Part shown: piece after piece, positions 1 to 9,010 of the stretch
How the letters are laid out: the number at the start of each line of letters is the position of its first letter
Position numbering within the stretch: the first letter of the stretch is position 1
From: Psychrobacter sp. P11G3
GTDB taxonomy: Bacteria; Pseudomonadota; Gammaproteobacteria; Pseudomonadales; Moraxellaceae
Length of the DNA: 64,000 bases
Assembly: GCF_001435845.1 (NCBI RefSeq)
Contig: NZ_CM003596.1
Coordinates: 1,922,001-1,986,000 of the forward strand
Direction of reading: 5' to 3'
Made by a program: the position numbers and the translations under genes
The notes under the pieces: generated by a model
The model's input: only the letters and a program-made list of their open reading frames with translations
Databases searched by the model: none
What the model was told of the DNA's origin: nothing

Positions 1-167
1 CACTCTTATCAACACAATCGGGCTCAAGCTTTTCATGTGATGGCAGAACACATTGCTCACAAATGACATCCTGTGCAGAAGCCACCTATTTTACAAACTA
101 CTGTCCTAATACCAAAATGGATGGTAACCACGATGGTGTACCTTGTGCACAACAATGGTGCAACTAA
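1..167 (+). CDS. Excalibur calcium-binding domain protein, C-terminal fragment
   Basis: The frame is open from the left edge and stops with TAA at 165-167; the start lies outside the window. The visible residues form a cysteine-containing module: FSCDGRTHCSQMTSC, then a Tyr/Cys segment, then DGNHDGVPCAQQWC. The DxNxDGxxC core and Cys spacing are typical of the Excalibur domain, an extracellular Ca2+-binding module. In bacteria it often forms the C-terminus of nuclease-like or DUF1294/cold-shock-type proteins. Which N-terminal partner domain is present cannot be seen here. The domain call is fairly firm; the function of the whole protein is unknown. Confidence 0.72.
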   Translation, partial: LLSTQSGSSFSCDGRTHCSQMTSCAEATYFTNYCPNTKMDGNHDGVPCAQQWCN

Positions 168-265
168 ACCACAGTCATCAAATCTATTTGCAAATATTAA
201 AGTTGCCCTAATATTGTTTATATAAAACTATGATTTAATATAAAAACGAATGCAGAGTGACTCTT

Positions 266-694
266 ATGAAGAAAAATGCTAATGCTGATGATAATAACCA
301 AGGTTTGGTGAAAATCCGTCTCGATAAATGGCTATGGGCAGCTAGGTTTTATCGTACACGTACCCTAGCCAAGCAAGCGATTGAAAGTGGACGCGTGCAC
401 TATGCTGGTAGCCGGGTAAAAACCAGTAAAGAGATTTCAGTCGGAGATGAGCTAACCATTCGCCAAGGCTCAGCGACCGCGATGACCGAAAAGACGGTCG
501 TTGTTGAGGCGCTATCTGCACAGCGTGGCAATGCGACAGCCGCTGAGGTACTATATTCAGAGACAAAAGAGAGCGAGACGCGCCGTGCGTACTATGCCGA
601 ACAGCGCAAACTGGCCAACCTTGCTCGTCCTGATAACAAACCCAATAAGAAAGAACGCCGCGATCTACAACGTTTTAAAAGTAATCAAGATTAA
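266..694 (+). CDS. hslR: Heat shock protein 15, S4-domain RNA-binding protein HslR
   Basis: HslR binds free 50S subunits that still carry a nascent chain and helps recycle stalled ribosomes. The N-terminal S4 domain is clear (VKIRLDKWLWAARFYRTRT, then the SGRVHYAG loop), and the basic C-terminus KPNKKERRDLQRF matches the E. coli protein. The length of about 142 aa is normal for the family. I chose the ATG at 266 because an AGAG ribosome-binding site lies 8 bases upstream; a GTG at 257 in the same frame would add three residues. The gene stands alone, preceded by an AT-rich stretch. Confidence 0.9.
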   Translation: MKKNANADDNNQGLVKIRLDKWLWAARFYRTRTLAKQAIESGRVHYAGSRVKTSKEISVGDELTIRQGSATAMTEKTVVVEALSAQRGNATAAEVLYSETKESETRRAYYAEQRKLANLARPDNKPNKKERRDLQRFKSNQD

Positions 695-901
695 AACCGT
701 TTCATTATTTCGCCTTTTGGTCATGCATCATATGGCCAAATTTTCATTGTTAAATGACGCTATTGTTTAGTCTCTATCCTTGCCATTGCAAGCATTAAGC
801 GTTACGCTAGCAGCTGATTCAATCGATTGCATGCTAATAAAAGCCGCATTAACAATGCTGGTCTCTTATAGCATGTTTTTTTTGTTATAGAAGGTCATAT
901 T

Positions 902-1399
902 ATGCTGATGAAAGCCTGTACTCCCTCGTCTGTATTATTGGTATGTTTGGGAAATATCTGCCGCTCCCCTACTGCTGAAGAAGTTTTTCGTCAGCAAGCA
1001 GCGATTGCTGGACTATCTATAAAAATAGACTCAGCAGGCACCAGTGATTGGCACGTTGGCAGTGCGCCTGATGCTCGCTCGCAACGTCATGCTAAGTCAC
1101 ACGGCTATAAAATCAATAAGTTGGTCGCTCGTCAAGTCAGTGCCAATGACTTTCGTGATTTTGATCTAATTCTAGCCATGGATTCACAGAATCTAGCTGA
1201 TCTGCAAGCTATCAAAGATGGCATTACAGAGTCAGAGGATAATTTGGCAACACTAGCACTGTTCAGTGAAGAAGACCCTACCTATTGCGGTAGCGATGTG
1301 CCAGATCCATATAAGGGCGATAACGATGATTTTGAAGAAGTGATTGAGCGTATCGAATCAAGCGCCCAAGCTTGGATAGAAAGCTGGAAAGCCTGCTAG
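902..1399 (+). CDS. Low-molecular-weight protein-tyrosine phosphatase
   Basis: Cytoplasmic phosphatase of the LMW-PTP/ArsC-like fold that hydrolyses phosphotyrosine, in bacteria often acting on tyrosine autokinases or other phosphoproteins. The P-loop is complete near the N-terminus (VCLGNICRSPT, nucleophile Cys15 and Arg21), and the general-acid Asp lies in VPDPYKG (Asp135). The length of 165 aa is normal. AAGG sits 7 bases before the ATG. murB follows on the same strand; there is no tyrosine kinase or capsule gene nearby, so the substrate cannot be inferred from context. Confidence 0.9.
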   Translation: MLMKACTPSSVLLVCLGNICRSPTAEEVFRQQAAIAGLSIKIDSAGTSDWHVGSAPDARSQRHAKSHGYKINKLVARQVSANDFRDFDLILAMDSQNLADLQAIKDGITESEDNLATLALFSEEDPTYCGSDVPDPYKGDNDDFEEVIERIESSAQAWIESWKAC

Positions 1400-1492
1400 C
1401 CATACCGTCTATATTTCTGCTACTCTTGCATCCGGTATGCTCTATAATAGCTACCTTATCATTTGTTATCCTTTTGCCACATAGGCTATGTT

Positions 1493-2650
1493 ATGACCCA
1501 AGCTTCGCGCCTTAACCACAGTACTCAGTCTACCATCAGCTCTGATGTTTCGAATGTTTCAGCGTCTGCCGTAATCAATGATTCAATCGACTTGTCACAT
1601 GACAATACTATGGCATTGGCCTGCGTTGCTGACTCTGTCGTGACATTAGAGAATGAGGCGCAGCTTGACGGTTTTATGGCAGCTTATATAGAGGATACAG
1701 CAGACAAATTGCCACTGTTTGTACTGTCCGGCGGTAGCAATGTTTTATTGCCTGCAGCGTTAAAAGCCATAGTATTGCAGCCAAAGATTCGTGGTATTCA
1801 TCTGACCAATCAAACGGACGATTATGTTGATATCGAAGTTATGGCTGGCGAGAACTGGCATGATTTGGTTGTACATACGGTCAATCAAGGTTGGTATGGA
1901 TTGGAAAACCTTGCACTAATACCGGGTCTGACGGGCGCGGCACCCATACAAAATATCGGTGCATACGGCGTACAATTGGAAGACCGCTTACAGTATGTAC
2001 GCGCCTATCATTTGCCGACACAAACTTGGCACCATTTGTCAGCTGCTGATTGTCAATTTGGCTATCGTGACAGTATCTTTAAACGCACACCAAACACATG
2101 GCTTATTAGCCGTGTAGGTTTCAGATTACATACTGATCCTGCCAATATTTTAGCCAGTTATGGCGATGTACAGACTGTGGCGCAGCGCTATGCGGAGCAA
2201 CAAGGGCGCGAGCAAGCGATGCCTCATGATGTTATGCAAGCCATTATAGATATTAGACAACAAAAGCTACCAGACCCTAAGCAGCTACCTAATTGTGGCA
2301 GTTTTTTTCAAAATCCTATTATCGCTCAGGAGCAATTCACAGCGCTGCAAGCAACTTATCCAGCTATCGTTGGTTACGCGATGCCTGATGCAATGGTAAA
2401 GGTTGCCGCAGGTTGGCTCATTGAACAAGCGGGATTAAAAGGCGGCGGGATTGCACCTATTTTTACGCATAAGCAGCAAGCACTAGTACTGACCAACCAT
2501 ACGCCTCAGCAAGCCACGCAAGAGGATGTAGCTATAGCGCAAAAACATATCGCTGCTACTGTCTATGAGAAATTTGCCATTCAATTGTCACGTGAGCCAG
2601 TCTGGGTAAATGCTGATGGCTCAATTGGATATGCTGAGCATGTGGCCTAA
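1493..2650 (+). CDS. murB: UDP-N-acetylenolpyruvoylglucosamine reductase MurB
   Basis: FAD enzyme that reduces UDP-GlcNAc-enolpyruvate with NADPH to UDP-MurNAc, the second committed step of peptidoglycan synthesis, in the cytoplasm. Visible motifs are the FAD-binding segment LSGGSNVLL, the loop PGLTGAAPIQNIGAYG, GYRDSIFK, and NCGSFFQNP carrying the catalytic Ser that protonates the intermediate. The last Glu of the active site is probably in the C-terminal REPVW region. The layout is type I (E. coli-like), with a non-conserved N-terminal stretch of about 45 residues rich in Ser and Asn. I prefer the ATG at 1493; an in-frame TTG at 1463 is possible. The 3' end overlaps the next gene. Confidence 0.93.
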   Translation: MTQASRLNHSTQSTISSDVSNVSASAVINDSIDLSHDNTMALACVADSVVTLENEAQLDGFMAAYIEDTADKLPLFVLSGGSNVLLPAALKAIVLQPKIRGIHLTNQTDDYVDIEVMAGENWHDLVVHTVNQGWYGLENLALIPGLTGAAPIQNIGAYGVQLEDRLQYVRAYHLPTQTWHHLSAADCQFGYRDSIFKRTPNTWLISRVGFRLHTDPANILASYGDVQTVAQRYAEQQGREQAMPHDVMQAIIDIRQQKLPDPKQLPNCGSFFQNPIIAQEQFTALQATYPAIVGYAMPDAMVKVAAGWLIEQAGLKGGGIAPIFTHKQQALVLTNHTPQQATQEDVAIAQKHIAATVYEKFAIQLSREPVWVNADGSIGYAEHVA

Positions 2651-3428
2651 AAAATCATGGTCTAAGCGGCTATTATCTAAGCGATTATGGCGATATTACT
2701 TGCGGTTTTCTGAACGCATGGTGACGCTATTCCGCATTATCAATATTACTTTTATACTAGGCTCAACTTCCGTCATTTTAGTGATTATTAGCCTATTTAC
2801 CCCGCTATTTTCGCAAGCAATCGTTTATATCTTTTCTCTACTGCCGCTACCTGATATGCCTTCTGCTGCCATGAGCTCACCGCCTACCGCCTATGTAGTC
2901 CTAGGCGGCGGTCTGACCAATGACCACAACAACCAAATCATCCTAAATCGCTATAGTCTCAATCGTGCTCGTACCGCTGCAGGTGCTTACCATGACTTAC
3001 CTCTACCGATCGTACTGAGTGGCGCCGAAGCTCCATGGCTCGGTCAGTGGTTGATGGAACACGGTATCGACGGACTGATCAGTGAAAATGCCAGCATGAA
3101 TACATGTGAAAACGCTCGTTTTACGGCCAAACGTATTCCGTTACGCCATGTATATCTGATTACTGATAGCTATCATATGGCACGTGCACGCAGACAGTTT
3201 GCCTTAAATGGTATCAATAGCACACCACTTCCTGCGCCATTACCAGTGAGACGCGACTGGATGAAGCCTGCCCACAACTTAAGTCACTCACGGCGCGCTG
3301 TCTATGAGGTCGCAGCCTACCTGCGCGATGTGATACGTCCCCAGATGGACTGTCGCCATGCCAATGATGTGACTTCACAGCAGCTATTGACACCAAGAGG
3401 CAATGCTGCAAAAAACTCTGACGAATAA
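2610..3428 (+). CDS. YdcF/ElyC-type DUF218 membrane-anchored protein
   Basis: Member of the DUF218 (SanA/ElyC/YdcF) family, whose E. coli relatives affect envelope integrity and undecaprenyl-phosphate-linked processes; the biochemical role is not settled. One hydrophobic segment near residues 40-72 anchors the protein. The soluble domain then has the family marks AYVVLGGGL, NRYSLNRARTAAG, LSGAEAP, SENASMNTCENA and ITDSYHMARARRQF. The start is uncertain: in-frame ATGs occur at 2610, 2616, 2631 and 2640, all inside the 3' end of murB, so translation is probably coupled to it. Position after murB fits a cell-envelope job, but that is inference. Confidence 0.8.
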   Translation: MLMAQLDMLSMWPKKSWSKRLLSKRLWRYYLRFSERMVTLFRIINITFILGSTSVILVIISLFTPLFSQAIVYIFSLLPLPDMPSAAMSSPPTAYVVLGGGLTNDHNNQIILNRYSLNRARTAAGAYHDLPLPIVLSGAEAPWLGQWLMEHGIDGLISENASMNTCENARFTAKRIPLRHVYLITDSYHMARARRQFALNGINSTPLPAPLPVRRDWMKPAHNLSHSRRAVYEVAAYLRDVIRPQMDCRHANDVTSQQLLTPRGNAAKNSDE

Positions 3429-3543
3429 ACGTTAAAGATGTATACGATACTATTGAGAGACTCGTTCTAAATGCTACCAGTCATCCACTACATTTGTGAT
3501 GGGTGTATAATAATAAGAGACACTGCTATTTAAGAGATTTGCC

Positions 3544-3804
3544 ATGCTCAGTATATTTTTATTAATTCCATTAAGTCTCATGCTGTTTGTGGTTGCTATT
3601 TGGGCAGTGCGTTATGCGGTCAAGTCAAATCAATTCGAAGATCTGGACAATGCATCACAGCGTATTATATTGGATGACCGTCAAGAACGCCGCCAAACCA
3701 TGCATGCTCACGAACGCTCAGCACCTACCCAGCAACAAGGTCAAACAGCGGCAACTGATGGAAATAACGATAATTCTGAGATAGATAAAAACTCAGAAAT
3801 CTAA
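3544..3804 (+). CDS. ccoS: cbb3-type cytochrome c oxidase assembly protein CcoS
   Basis: Small membrane protein needed for cofactor insertion into the cbb3 (high-affinity) terminal oxidase. It starts with a single transmembrane helix (residues 2-24) and continues with the family signature WAVRYAVKSNQFEDLDNASQRIILDD. The 86 aa include a hydrophilic, Gln/Asn-rich tail beyond the conserved core. ccoN/O/Q/P and ccoG/H/I are not in this window. The next gene is a SafE/DsbD-like membrane protein, a neighbour also seen beside ccoS in other gammaproteobacteria. Confidence 0.88.
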   Translation: MLSIFLLIPLSLMLFVVAIWAVRYAVKSNQFEDLDNASQRIILDDRQERRQTMHAHERSAPTQQQGQTAATDGNNDNSEIDKNSEI

Positions 3805-3902
3805 TCTTATCTACCTTATAAATGCGTAATTTATTGGTGCCGTTTTATTAAATAATTCAGCATTAGCAAGTTCGCCCTTTACCATTCTTAGGAGACGCAT
3901 TC

Positions 3903-4802
3903 ATGACCATCGCTTTACTTGTGGCGGCATTACTAATGGGATTCTTTGGTTCACCGCATTGTTTAGGCATGTGTGGCGGTCTTGTGACCGCATTTGGTCT
4001 GTCTATGAAAGATGTTAGCCCCGCCAAACGCCGTGCTTTGGTGGCTACTTACCATCTTGGACGTTTAACGAGTTACGCATTACTGGGTTTAATCGCAGGG
4101 CTTATCGGTATTACTGTATTAAAGCCATTAATGATGAGTAATAGTACACCGCGTATTTTATTGGGATTGGTACTGGTATTCGTCGGTGTGACGATGCTTG
4201 GTGCACCGTTTTTGACTAAGCTCGAACGTTTTGGTATGCGCTTTTGGCAATATCTTAGCCCATTGCGTCAAAAGGTATTTCCACTCAATACTTTTCCGCG
4301 CGCACTAACAGCAGGTTTGCTTTGGGGCTTTTTGCCTTGTGGTTTGGTATATGGCGCTCTACTAATCGCGGTCGTTGCTCATAATCCATTAAGCGGTGCT
4401 GCGTTGATGTTTGTCTTTGGTCTAGGAACCATACCGATGTTGGTTGCGACGCATGAAACAGTTGGTTGGCTACGTGATAAGATCGGACGTTTTCGCTTAA
4501 GACAGTTAAATGGTGCAGTTATGGTAATATCAGGTTTGGCAGTAGCAGTCGTGCCGATGGTCATGGCAAATATGCATGGCGGCCATGGTGAGATGAACCA
4601 TGGTAGCCACGCTGCGATGATGTCTGATATGGACTCTCACGACATGAGCCAAATGAATCATGATATGGATATGACAACAGACATGGGTCACAACATGCAG
4701 GATATGGACAACCATATGGATCATAGTATGCATGACATGAGCGATGAATCAATGGACATGAATCACCATGAGCATACTGAAATGATGGAACATGCTCAAT
4801 AA
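3903..4802 (+). CDS. SafE/DsbD-like membrane protein with Met/His-rich C-terminal tail
   Basis: Polytopic membrane protein of the COG2836 (TauE/SafE-annotated, DsbD_2-like) family. The first helix carries the diagnostic HCLGMCGG motif and a second helix carries LLWGFLPCGLVYGALL; about six hydrophobic segments lie in residues 1-220. From about residue 222 to 299 the chain is almost entirely Met, His, Asp, Ser and Asn, with repeated MDMxxxM and HxxM patterns, which suggests binding of copper or another soft metal. AGGAG lies shortly before the ATG. Location directly after ccoS supports a role in metal supply to, or assembly of, the copper-containing cbb3 oxidase. The metal and direction of transport are inferred, not shown. 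Confidence 0.82.
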   Translation: MTIALLVAALLMGFFGSPHCLGMCGGLVTAFGLSMKDVSPAKRRALVATYHLGRLTSYALLGLIAGLIGITVLKPLMMSNSTPRILLGLVLVFVGVTMLGAPFLTKLERFGMRFWQYLSPLRQKVFPLNTFPRALTAGLLWGFLPCGLVYGALLIAVVAHNPLSGAALMFVFGLGTIPMLVATHETVGWLRDKIGRFRLRQLNGAVMVISGLAVAVVPMVMANMHGGHGEMNHGSHAAMMSDMDSHDMSQMNHDMDMTTDMGHNMQDMDNHMDHSMHDMSDESMDMNHHEHTEMMEHAQ

Positions 4803-4841
4803 AGTTATCGGTAACAGATACTATTAACACTTCGCATATAA

Positions 4842-4879
4842 AAAAGCCCTCAATACCATGTTTGATATTGAGGGCTTTT
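4842..4879. terminator. Bidirectional intrinsic terminator
   Basis: Perfect 14-bp stem: AAAAGCCCTCAATA at 4842-4855 pairs with TATTGAGGGCTTTT at 4866-4879, around a 10-base loop. It has A-runs and T-runs on the two sides and lies between two converging genes, so it can serve both strands. Confidence 0.9.
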
Positions 4880-4909
4880 GCTTGTTAGGTAGTGCTCAGT
4901 TTATAGCAA

Positions 4910-6064
4910 TTATTCCTGCCACTGCTCAAGCGTAAACTTGGTCTCTAAATGCTTTTCTAATGCCGGTATATTAAAGGCATCATCCTCACTCACAAAGCTG
5001 ATACTAATACCTGTCTGGCCCGCACGGCCCGTACGACCAATGCGATGTACATAATCATCTGGTTGATCAGGCAAAGTAAAGTTAACCACATGGCTGATAT
5101 CATCGACATGGATACCGCGCCCTGCTACATCTGTCGCCACCAAGATAGATGCGTGACCATCTTTAAATCGCTGTAAGTACTTCTCACGTTTTTGCTGAAT
5201 GACATCGCCCGAGAGCATCACAATATTATGCGCTTGACGCAGCTTGTGATACAGACGCTTTACTTGGTCTTTACGATTGGCAAAGACGATGACCTTCTCT
5301 ACTGCTTCATCAGTGATGATACGCTGCAAGGCATCTAGCTTTTGATCTTCTGTCAGCAAATAAAAATGCTGATCTACTAACTCGCTGGTCTTGTGTTCAG
5401 GCTCAATTTCAACAAACTGAGGCTCATGTAACCAACGATAGGCCAAATTCATAACATCTTGGTTAAAGGTTGCAGAAAACAACAAGCTTTGACGATCAGT
5501 ATTGGCCGGCATTCGACCAACTAGGCGCTTGATATCAGGAATGAATCCCATATCTAACATACGATCTGCTTCATCGAGTACCAGTACCTCTACTCTATCT
5601 AGATACACCATGCCTTTGTTTGCAAGATCAATTAGACGGCCAGGCGTCGCTACCAAGATATCAACGTATTGACGTTCAAGCTCGTGCTGCTGAGTTTCAT
5701 AGTTAGTACCGCCCATAATACAAACACTATGTAGCGAGGTATATTTGGTTAATGCAATGCAGTCATCAAATATTTGCTGAGCCAGTTCGCGAGTTGGCGC
5801 CATGACCACAGCGCGCGGCTCACCAAGATAGCGCTCTTCGTCGTTGGTAAATGGACGCTTAAGCAAGGCTTCCATAATAGTCAGTAGAAAGGTCGCTGTT
5901 TTTCCTGTGCCCGTTTGTGCCTGTCCGATAGCATCTTGACGTACCAATGTATGCGGTAGTATCTTTGCTTGAATGGGCGTCAATTCAGTAAAGCCTAGAT
6001 CACTTACTGCACGCAGGGTCGCTGTTGAAAGTGGCAAATCAGTAAACGTTGTAAAATTGCTCAA
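4910..6064 (-). CDS. rhlB: DEAD-box RNA helicase, RhlB-like
   Basis: ATP-dependent RNA helicase with the full DEAD-box set: Q motif (FTELTPIQ), motif I AQTGTGKT, PTRELA, TPGRLID, DEADRMLDMGF, SAT, and C-terminal VATDVAGRGIH and HRIGRTGRAG. Details such as the MP-x-N-x-(D/Q)R segment before LLFSAT, EPEHKTS, LSGDVIQQKR and FNIPALEKHLE resemble E. coli RhlB more than RhlE, though the basic C-terminal tail used for RNase E binding is missing. The start codon is TTG at 6064, with AAGGA about 8 bases upstream. It lies next to a cold-shock gene on the same strand but is separated from it by a terminator-like hairpin. A role in unwinding cold-stabilised RNA is plausible. Confidence 0.85.
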   Translation of the reverse strand: MSNFTTFTDLPLSTATLRAVSDLGFTELTPIQAKILPHTLVRQDAIGQAQTGTGKTATFLLTIMEALLKRPFTNDEERYLGEPRAVVMAPTRELAQQIFDDCIALTKYTSLHSVCIMGGTNYETQQHELERQYVDILVATPGRLIDLANKGMVYLDRVEVLVLDEADRMLDMGFIPDIKRLVGRMPANTDRQSLLFSATFNQDVMNLAYRWLHEPQFVEIEPEHKTSELVDQHFYLLTEDQKLDALQRIITDEAVEKVIVFANRKDQVKRLYHKLRQAHNIVMLSGDVIQQKREKYLQRFKDGHASILVATDVAGRGIHVDDISHVVNFTLPDQPDDYVHRIGRTGRAGQTGISISFVSEDDAFNIPALEKHLETKFTLEQWQE

Positions 6065-6212
6065 AAAAATATCCTTTTAAATGAATTGCTTGTATTTTAT
6101 TAATTATAAATAGGCTCACAATGAACCTTTATAGTGTCAAATATAGCGTTTAAACCGTGAGCAGTAAGAGTAGCTTTATCAAGTCTGCAAACTACCACCA
6201 GACATATAGGCA

Positions 6213-6293
6213 TAAAAAAAGCCAAGCCCAAATCCAATCCTACCAAATATGCTGCAGTTCACTCAACATAGGTAAGATAAGATGGGCTTGACT
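6213..6293 (-). terminator. Probable terminator of the cold-shock gene
   Basis: On the minus strand, CAAGCCCATC (near 6281-6290) can pair with TGGGCTTGGC (6221-6230), extended by an imperfect match around GGTAGGATTGG, and is followed by a T7 run (6214-6220). The loop is long (about 40-50 bases), so this is a probable rather than a classic terminator. Confidence 0.6.
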
Positions 6294-6354
6294 CAGTAGT
6301 ATATCAGTAGTTTGTACAGACATTATAACTAAACCGCTTTAATGTCTGAGTAAA

Positions 6355-6570
6355 TTACTCTTCTATCTTTCTGACTTCTTCAGCTTGCAGACCTTTGTCA
6401 CCTTCTACTACGCTGAACTCAACTTTTTCGCCATCTTTTAGAGAACGATAGCCATCACCCTGAATCGCGCGGAAATGGACAAAAATATCTTCTCCGCTGT
6501 CACGTTGAATGAAACCAAAGCCTTTTGAGTCATTAAACCACTTAACGATACCTTGCTCACGAGCTGACAT
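6355..6570 (-). CDS. CspA-family cold-shock protein
   Basis: Single cold-shock domain of 71 aa that binds single-stranded RNA or DNA and melts secondary structure. Both RNA-binding motifs are intact (KGFGFI and DIFVHF), as is the opening [18 protein letters not shown] lies about 9 bases upstream of the ATG. More than 400 bases separate it from the divergent aroQ, leaving room for the long structured leader used by cold-induced csp genes, although I cannot place the promoter. Its exact paralogue name is not decidable here. Confidence 0.93.
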   Translation of the reverse strand: MSAREQGIVKWFNDSKGFGFIQRDSGEDIFVHFRAIQGDGYRSLKDGEKVEFSVVEGDKGLQAEEVRKIEE

Positions 6571-7015
6571 AATATTACTTCCTAAAAAAGTCCGCTTAGC
6601 CCTAGCTTCCTTTGCGACATTGCATATAAACAGGGTCTAAGATTATGAAATCAAAAATTAAGAGTATTACTACTCTACTTATCATCGTCTATGCAGTACT
6701 TTAATTACCTACATAATACTTCCATAACGAATTCGCCAAACGCCCTTATCGTCACGAAATTTGATGATAGCAACAAACTTGCAATATTTATTGCATAAAA
6801 AATATCATAGCACGGGTTTTTAGCAACATAAAGACTTTTAATATGCTTTTTGATATCTAAATAATTTTTTAGACAAATTTTTATAACCTAGCTGGCAAGC
6901 TGTTATGATAAAGAGCAAAATGCGTTGAAGCCATTTTAGCTTGACGCCGCGCACCTTAGATTATTCTTATATTATAATAAATTATTAACACCGCTCAATA
7001 GTTACCGAGACCATT
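6571..7015. other. Divergent intergenic region between csp and aroQ
   Basis: 445 bases, AT-rich. A perfect TATAAT at 6973-6978 lies 37 bases before the aroQ start and may be its -10 box, but no good -35 is seen 17 bases upstream. The csp side could hold a long 5' leader. A 19-codon hydrophobic ORF (6645-6704, plus strand) is too short to call. Confidence 0.4.
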
Positions 7016-7552
7016 ATGACCTCCTCTACTCCATCAAAAACAGCCGAACAATCGACTAACGAAAACTCAAATCAAATACTGACTCATAAATTACTACTGG
7101 TAAACGGCGTAAATCTGAATTTACTAGGTAAACGGGAACCGCATATTTATGGTCATACGACACTTGCTGATATAGAAAAGCAACTAGTTGAGCGCGCCGC
7201 ACGCCACGGTGTAGAGTTAATATGCATACAGTCCAACCATGAAGGTAAGCTAGTAGACGACATTCAGCATCATGGATTATTGGCGGATAAATCTGCCCAA
7301 ATTGACGCTATTATTATCAATCCGGCTGCATTTACGCATACTTCAGTGGCTCTACGCGACGCGCTATTGGCCACCCAAAAGCCATTTATAGAAGTACATT
7401 TATCCAATGTTCATGCCCGTGAACCTTTCCGTCATCATTCATATCTAAGTGACGTTGCAGTCGGAGTCATTTGCGGCTTGGGACAATTAGGCTATCAAAT
7501 GGCGCTTGATTACTGGTTGAGCAATATGTATGCAGTTGACACAAACAAATGA
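7016..7552 (+). CDS. aroQ: Type II 3-dehydroquinate dehydratase AroQ
   Basis: Catalyses 3-dehydroquinate to 3-dehydroshikimate in the shikimate pathway through an enolate intermediate; forms a dodecamer. Type II marks are present: [21 protein letters not shown] (catalytic Arg at about 40, Tyr at about 45), [26 protein letters not shown], and [17 protein letters not shown] with the catalytic His. The enzyme core begins at about residue 24; the first 23 residues are Ser/Thr/Asn-rich and probably dispensable. Usual length is about 150 aa, so 178 reflects this extension. accBC, often downstream of aroQ, is absent. Confidence 0.94.
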   Translation: MTSSTPSKTAEQSTNENSNQILTHKLLLVNGVNLNLLGKREPHIYGHTTLADIEKQLVERAARHGVELICIQSNHEGKLVDDIQHHGLLADKSAQIDAIIINPAAFTHTSVALRDALLATQKPFIEVHLSNVHAREPFRHHSYLSDVAVGVICGLGQLGYQMALDYWLSNMYAVDTNK

Positions 7553-7675
7553 TATGACTGTGCTTACTTTTTTGTAAATGATTACTCGCGTCTTCACACA
7601 TTAGTCAAACAGTAATCTTGCAATTAAAATAATAGAATTACGACTGAGCAAATAACCCATTATACGGTGACATGA

Positions 7676-8977
7676 ATGGCAAAATCGTCCGGAAAACGCT
7701 TTATGAAACTCGCTGGCATGACAGCGAGTATTGCTGGCAAAGCCGCTAAAAACTCATTTAAGCATCTCTCAAGTGACGAAGAAAAACGTCTGCAAGCTCG
7801 CTCAGATCTGATGCAAGACGTGGGCGTTCAAATTGCTGAGACATTGGGCGAGATGAAAGGCGCAGTGATGAAGGTCGGACAGATTGCTTCACAATATAAG
7901 GATGTGTTCCCGCCTGAGGTTGCGTCAGCACTTGAAAAGCTACAGAAAGATGCGCCGCCAATGCCGTATGCGCAGATACGAGCTCAAGTTGAACGCGAAC
8001 TGAAAGCGCCAATCTTAGAATTATTCAGCGAGTTTGAAGAGACACCCTTTGCCGCAGCATCTATTGGACAAGTGCACAAAGCGACGTTGCCATCGGGTCA
8101 AAAAGTGGTAGTTAAAGTCCAGTATCCTGATGTTGATGAAAACTGTGATAGCGACCTCAAACAAGTACGTATGGCATTAAAAATCGCTGGCGTGCTCAAT
8201 ATGAGTAAGCAACTACAAGAGCAGCTTTTTAATGAGATTCGCCAGAGCCTGCATGATGAATTGGACTATGTTAAAGAAGCTCATAACTTACGCGTATTCG
8301 GCGCTTTTCATGCAGAAGATGAAGGCCTTATTATTCCAAAAGTGATTAGCAGCCATTCTTCTAGACGGATTTTAACGTTGACCGAAGAGATGGGAGAGAC
8401 ATTGACTGTCGCTGCGACATGGGACAATGACGTCAAACAAAAAATAGCAGAGCGTCTGTTTCATTTTACCGCAGGGCAGCTGTTTGGGTTGTACCGTATG
8501 CACTGCGACCCTCATCCAGGTAACTTTGCGTTCCGTCATGACGGCAGTGTCGTGGCATATGATTTTGGGGGTATCCGCAGTTATAGTGATAGCGAAGTGC
8601 AGCTATTCAAACGCTTTGTCAAACATGCGCTAAGAGGTGACGTTACTGCACTTGAGCAAGATTTGATTGCCCTAGATATTCGCCGTGAAGATGACAAAAA
8701 CATCCCTGGCGAGTTTTACGAAAAGTGGCTATCTATCGGACTCAAACCTTTATCCATTAGCCCCTATCAAGAAGGCGAATTTGATTTTGGCAGTAGCCAA
8801 GTCCATCACGAGGCCATTGCACAGATGCGTACGTCTTTGAAGTACTTTGGTCAGTTTCAACCCTCAGCTACCACTATGATGCTAGACCGTACTGTATCAG
8901 GACAGTACTGGAATCTGGTCAATCTAGGCGTCGAGATCGACCTGTCTCCACTGGTTGATGAATACATCGATGCGTAA
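7676..8977 (+). CDS. ABC1/UbiB-family atypical kinase-like protein (AarF family)
   Basis: Member of the ADCK/UbiB family, whose members act as ATPases or kinases in ubiquinone biosynthesis and lipid-linked processes. Family motifs are clear: the KxGQ motif in MKVGQIASQ (N-terminal), an Ala-rich nucleotide loop AAASIGQVH, the invariant Lys in VVVKVQYP, and the catalytic core HCDPHPGNF followed by YDFGG in place of DFG. The 433 aa lack the two C-terminal transmembrane helices of E. coli UbiB, so it is closer to the soluble ABC1 group. GGTGA precedes the ATG at 7676. Substrate unknown. Confidence 0.85.
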   Translation: MAKSSGKRFMKLAGMTASIAGKAAKNSFKHLSSDEEKRLQARSDLMQDVGVQIAETLGEMKGAVMKVGQIASQYKDVFPPEVASALEKLQKDAPPMPYAQIRAQVERELKAPILELFSEFEETPFAAASIGQVHKATLPSGQKVVVKVQYPDVDENCDSDLKQVRMALKIAGVLNMSKQLQEQLFNEIRQSLHDELDYVKEAHNLRVFGAFHAEDEGLIIPKVISSHSSRRILTLTEEMGETLTVAATWDNDVKQKIAERLFHFTAGQLFGLYRMHCDPHPGNFAFRHDGSVVAYDFGGIRSYSDSEVQLFKRFVKHALRGDVTALEQDLIALDIRREDDKNIPGEFYEKWLSIGLKPLSISPYQEGEFDFGSSQVHHEAIAQMRTSLKYFGQFQPSATTMMLDRTVSGQYWNLVNLGVEIDLSPLVDEYIDA

Positions 8978-9010
8978 TATATTCATGTACTTTCACGATT
9001 AAATCTATCT

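Noticed and set aside
4530..4830. Antisense ORFs rich in His and Met opposite the SafE-like tail
   Set aside because: They mirror the biased codons of the real gene on the plus strand and have no ribosome-binding site or family match.
6645..6704. 19-codon hydrophobic ORF in the csp-aroQ interval
   Set aside because: Too short, weak ribosome-binding site, and AT-rich sequence yields such ORFs by chance.
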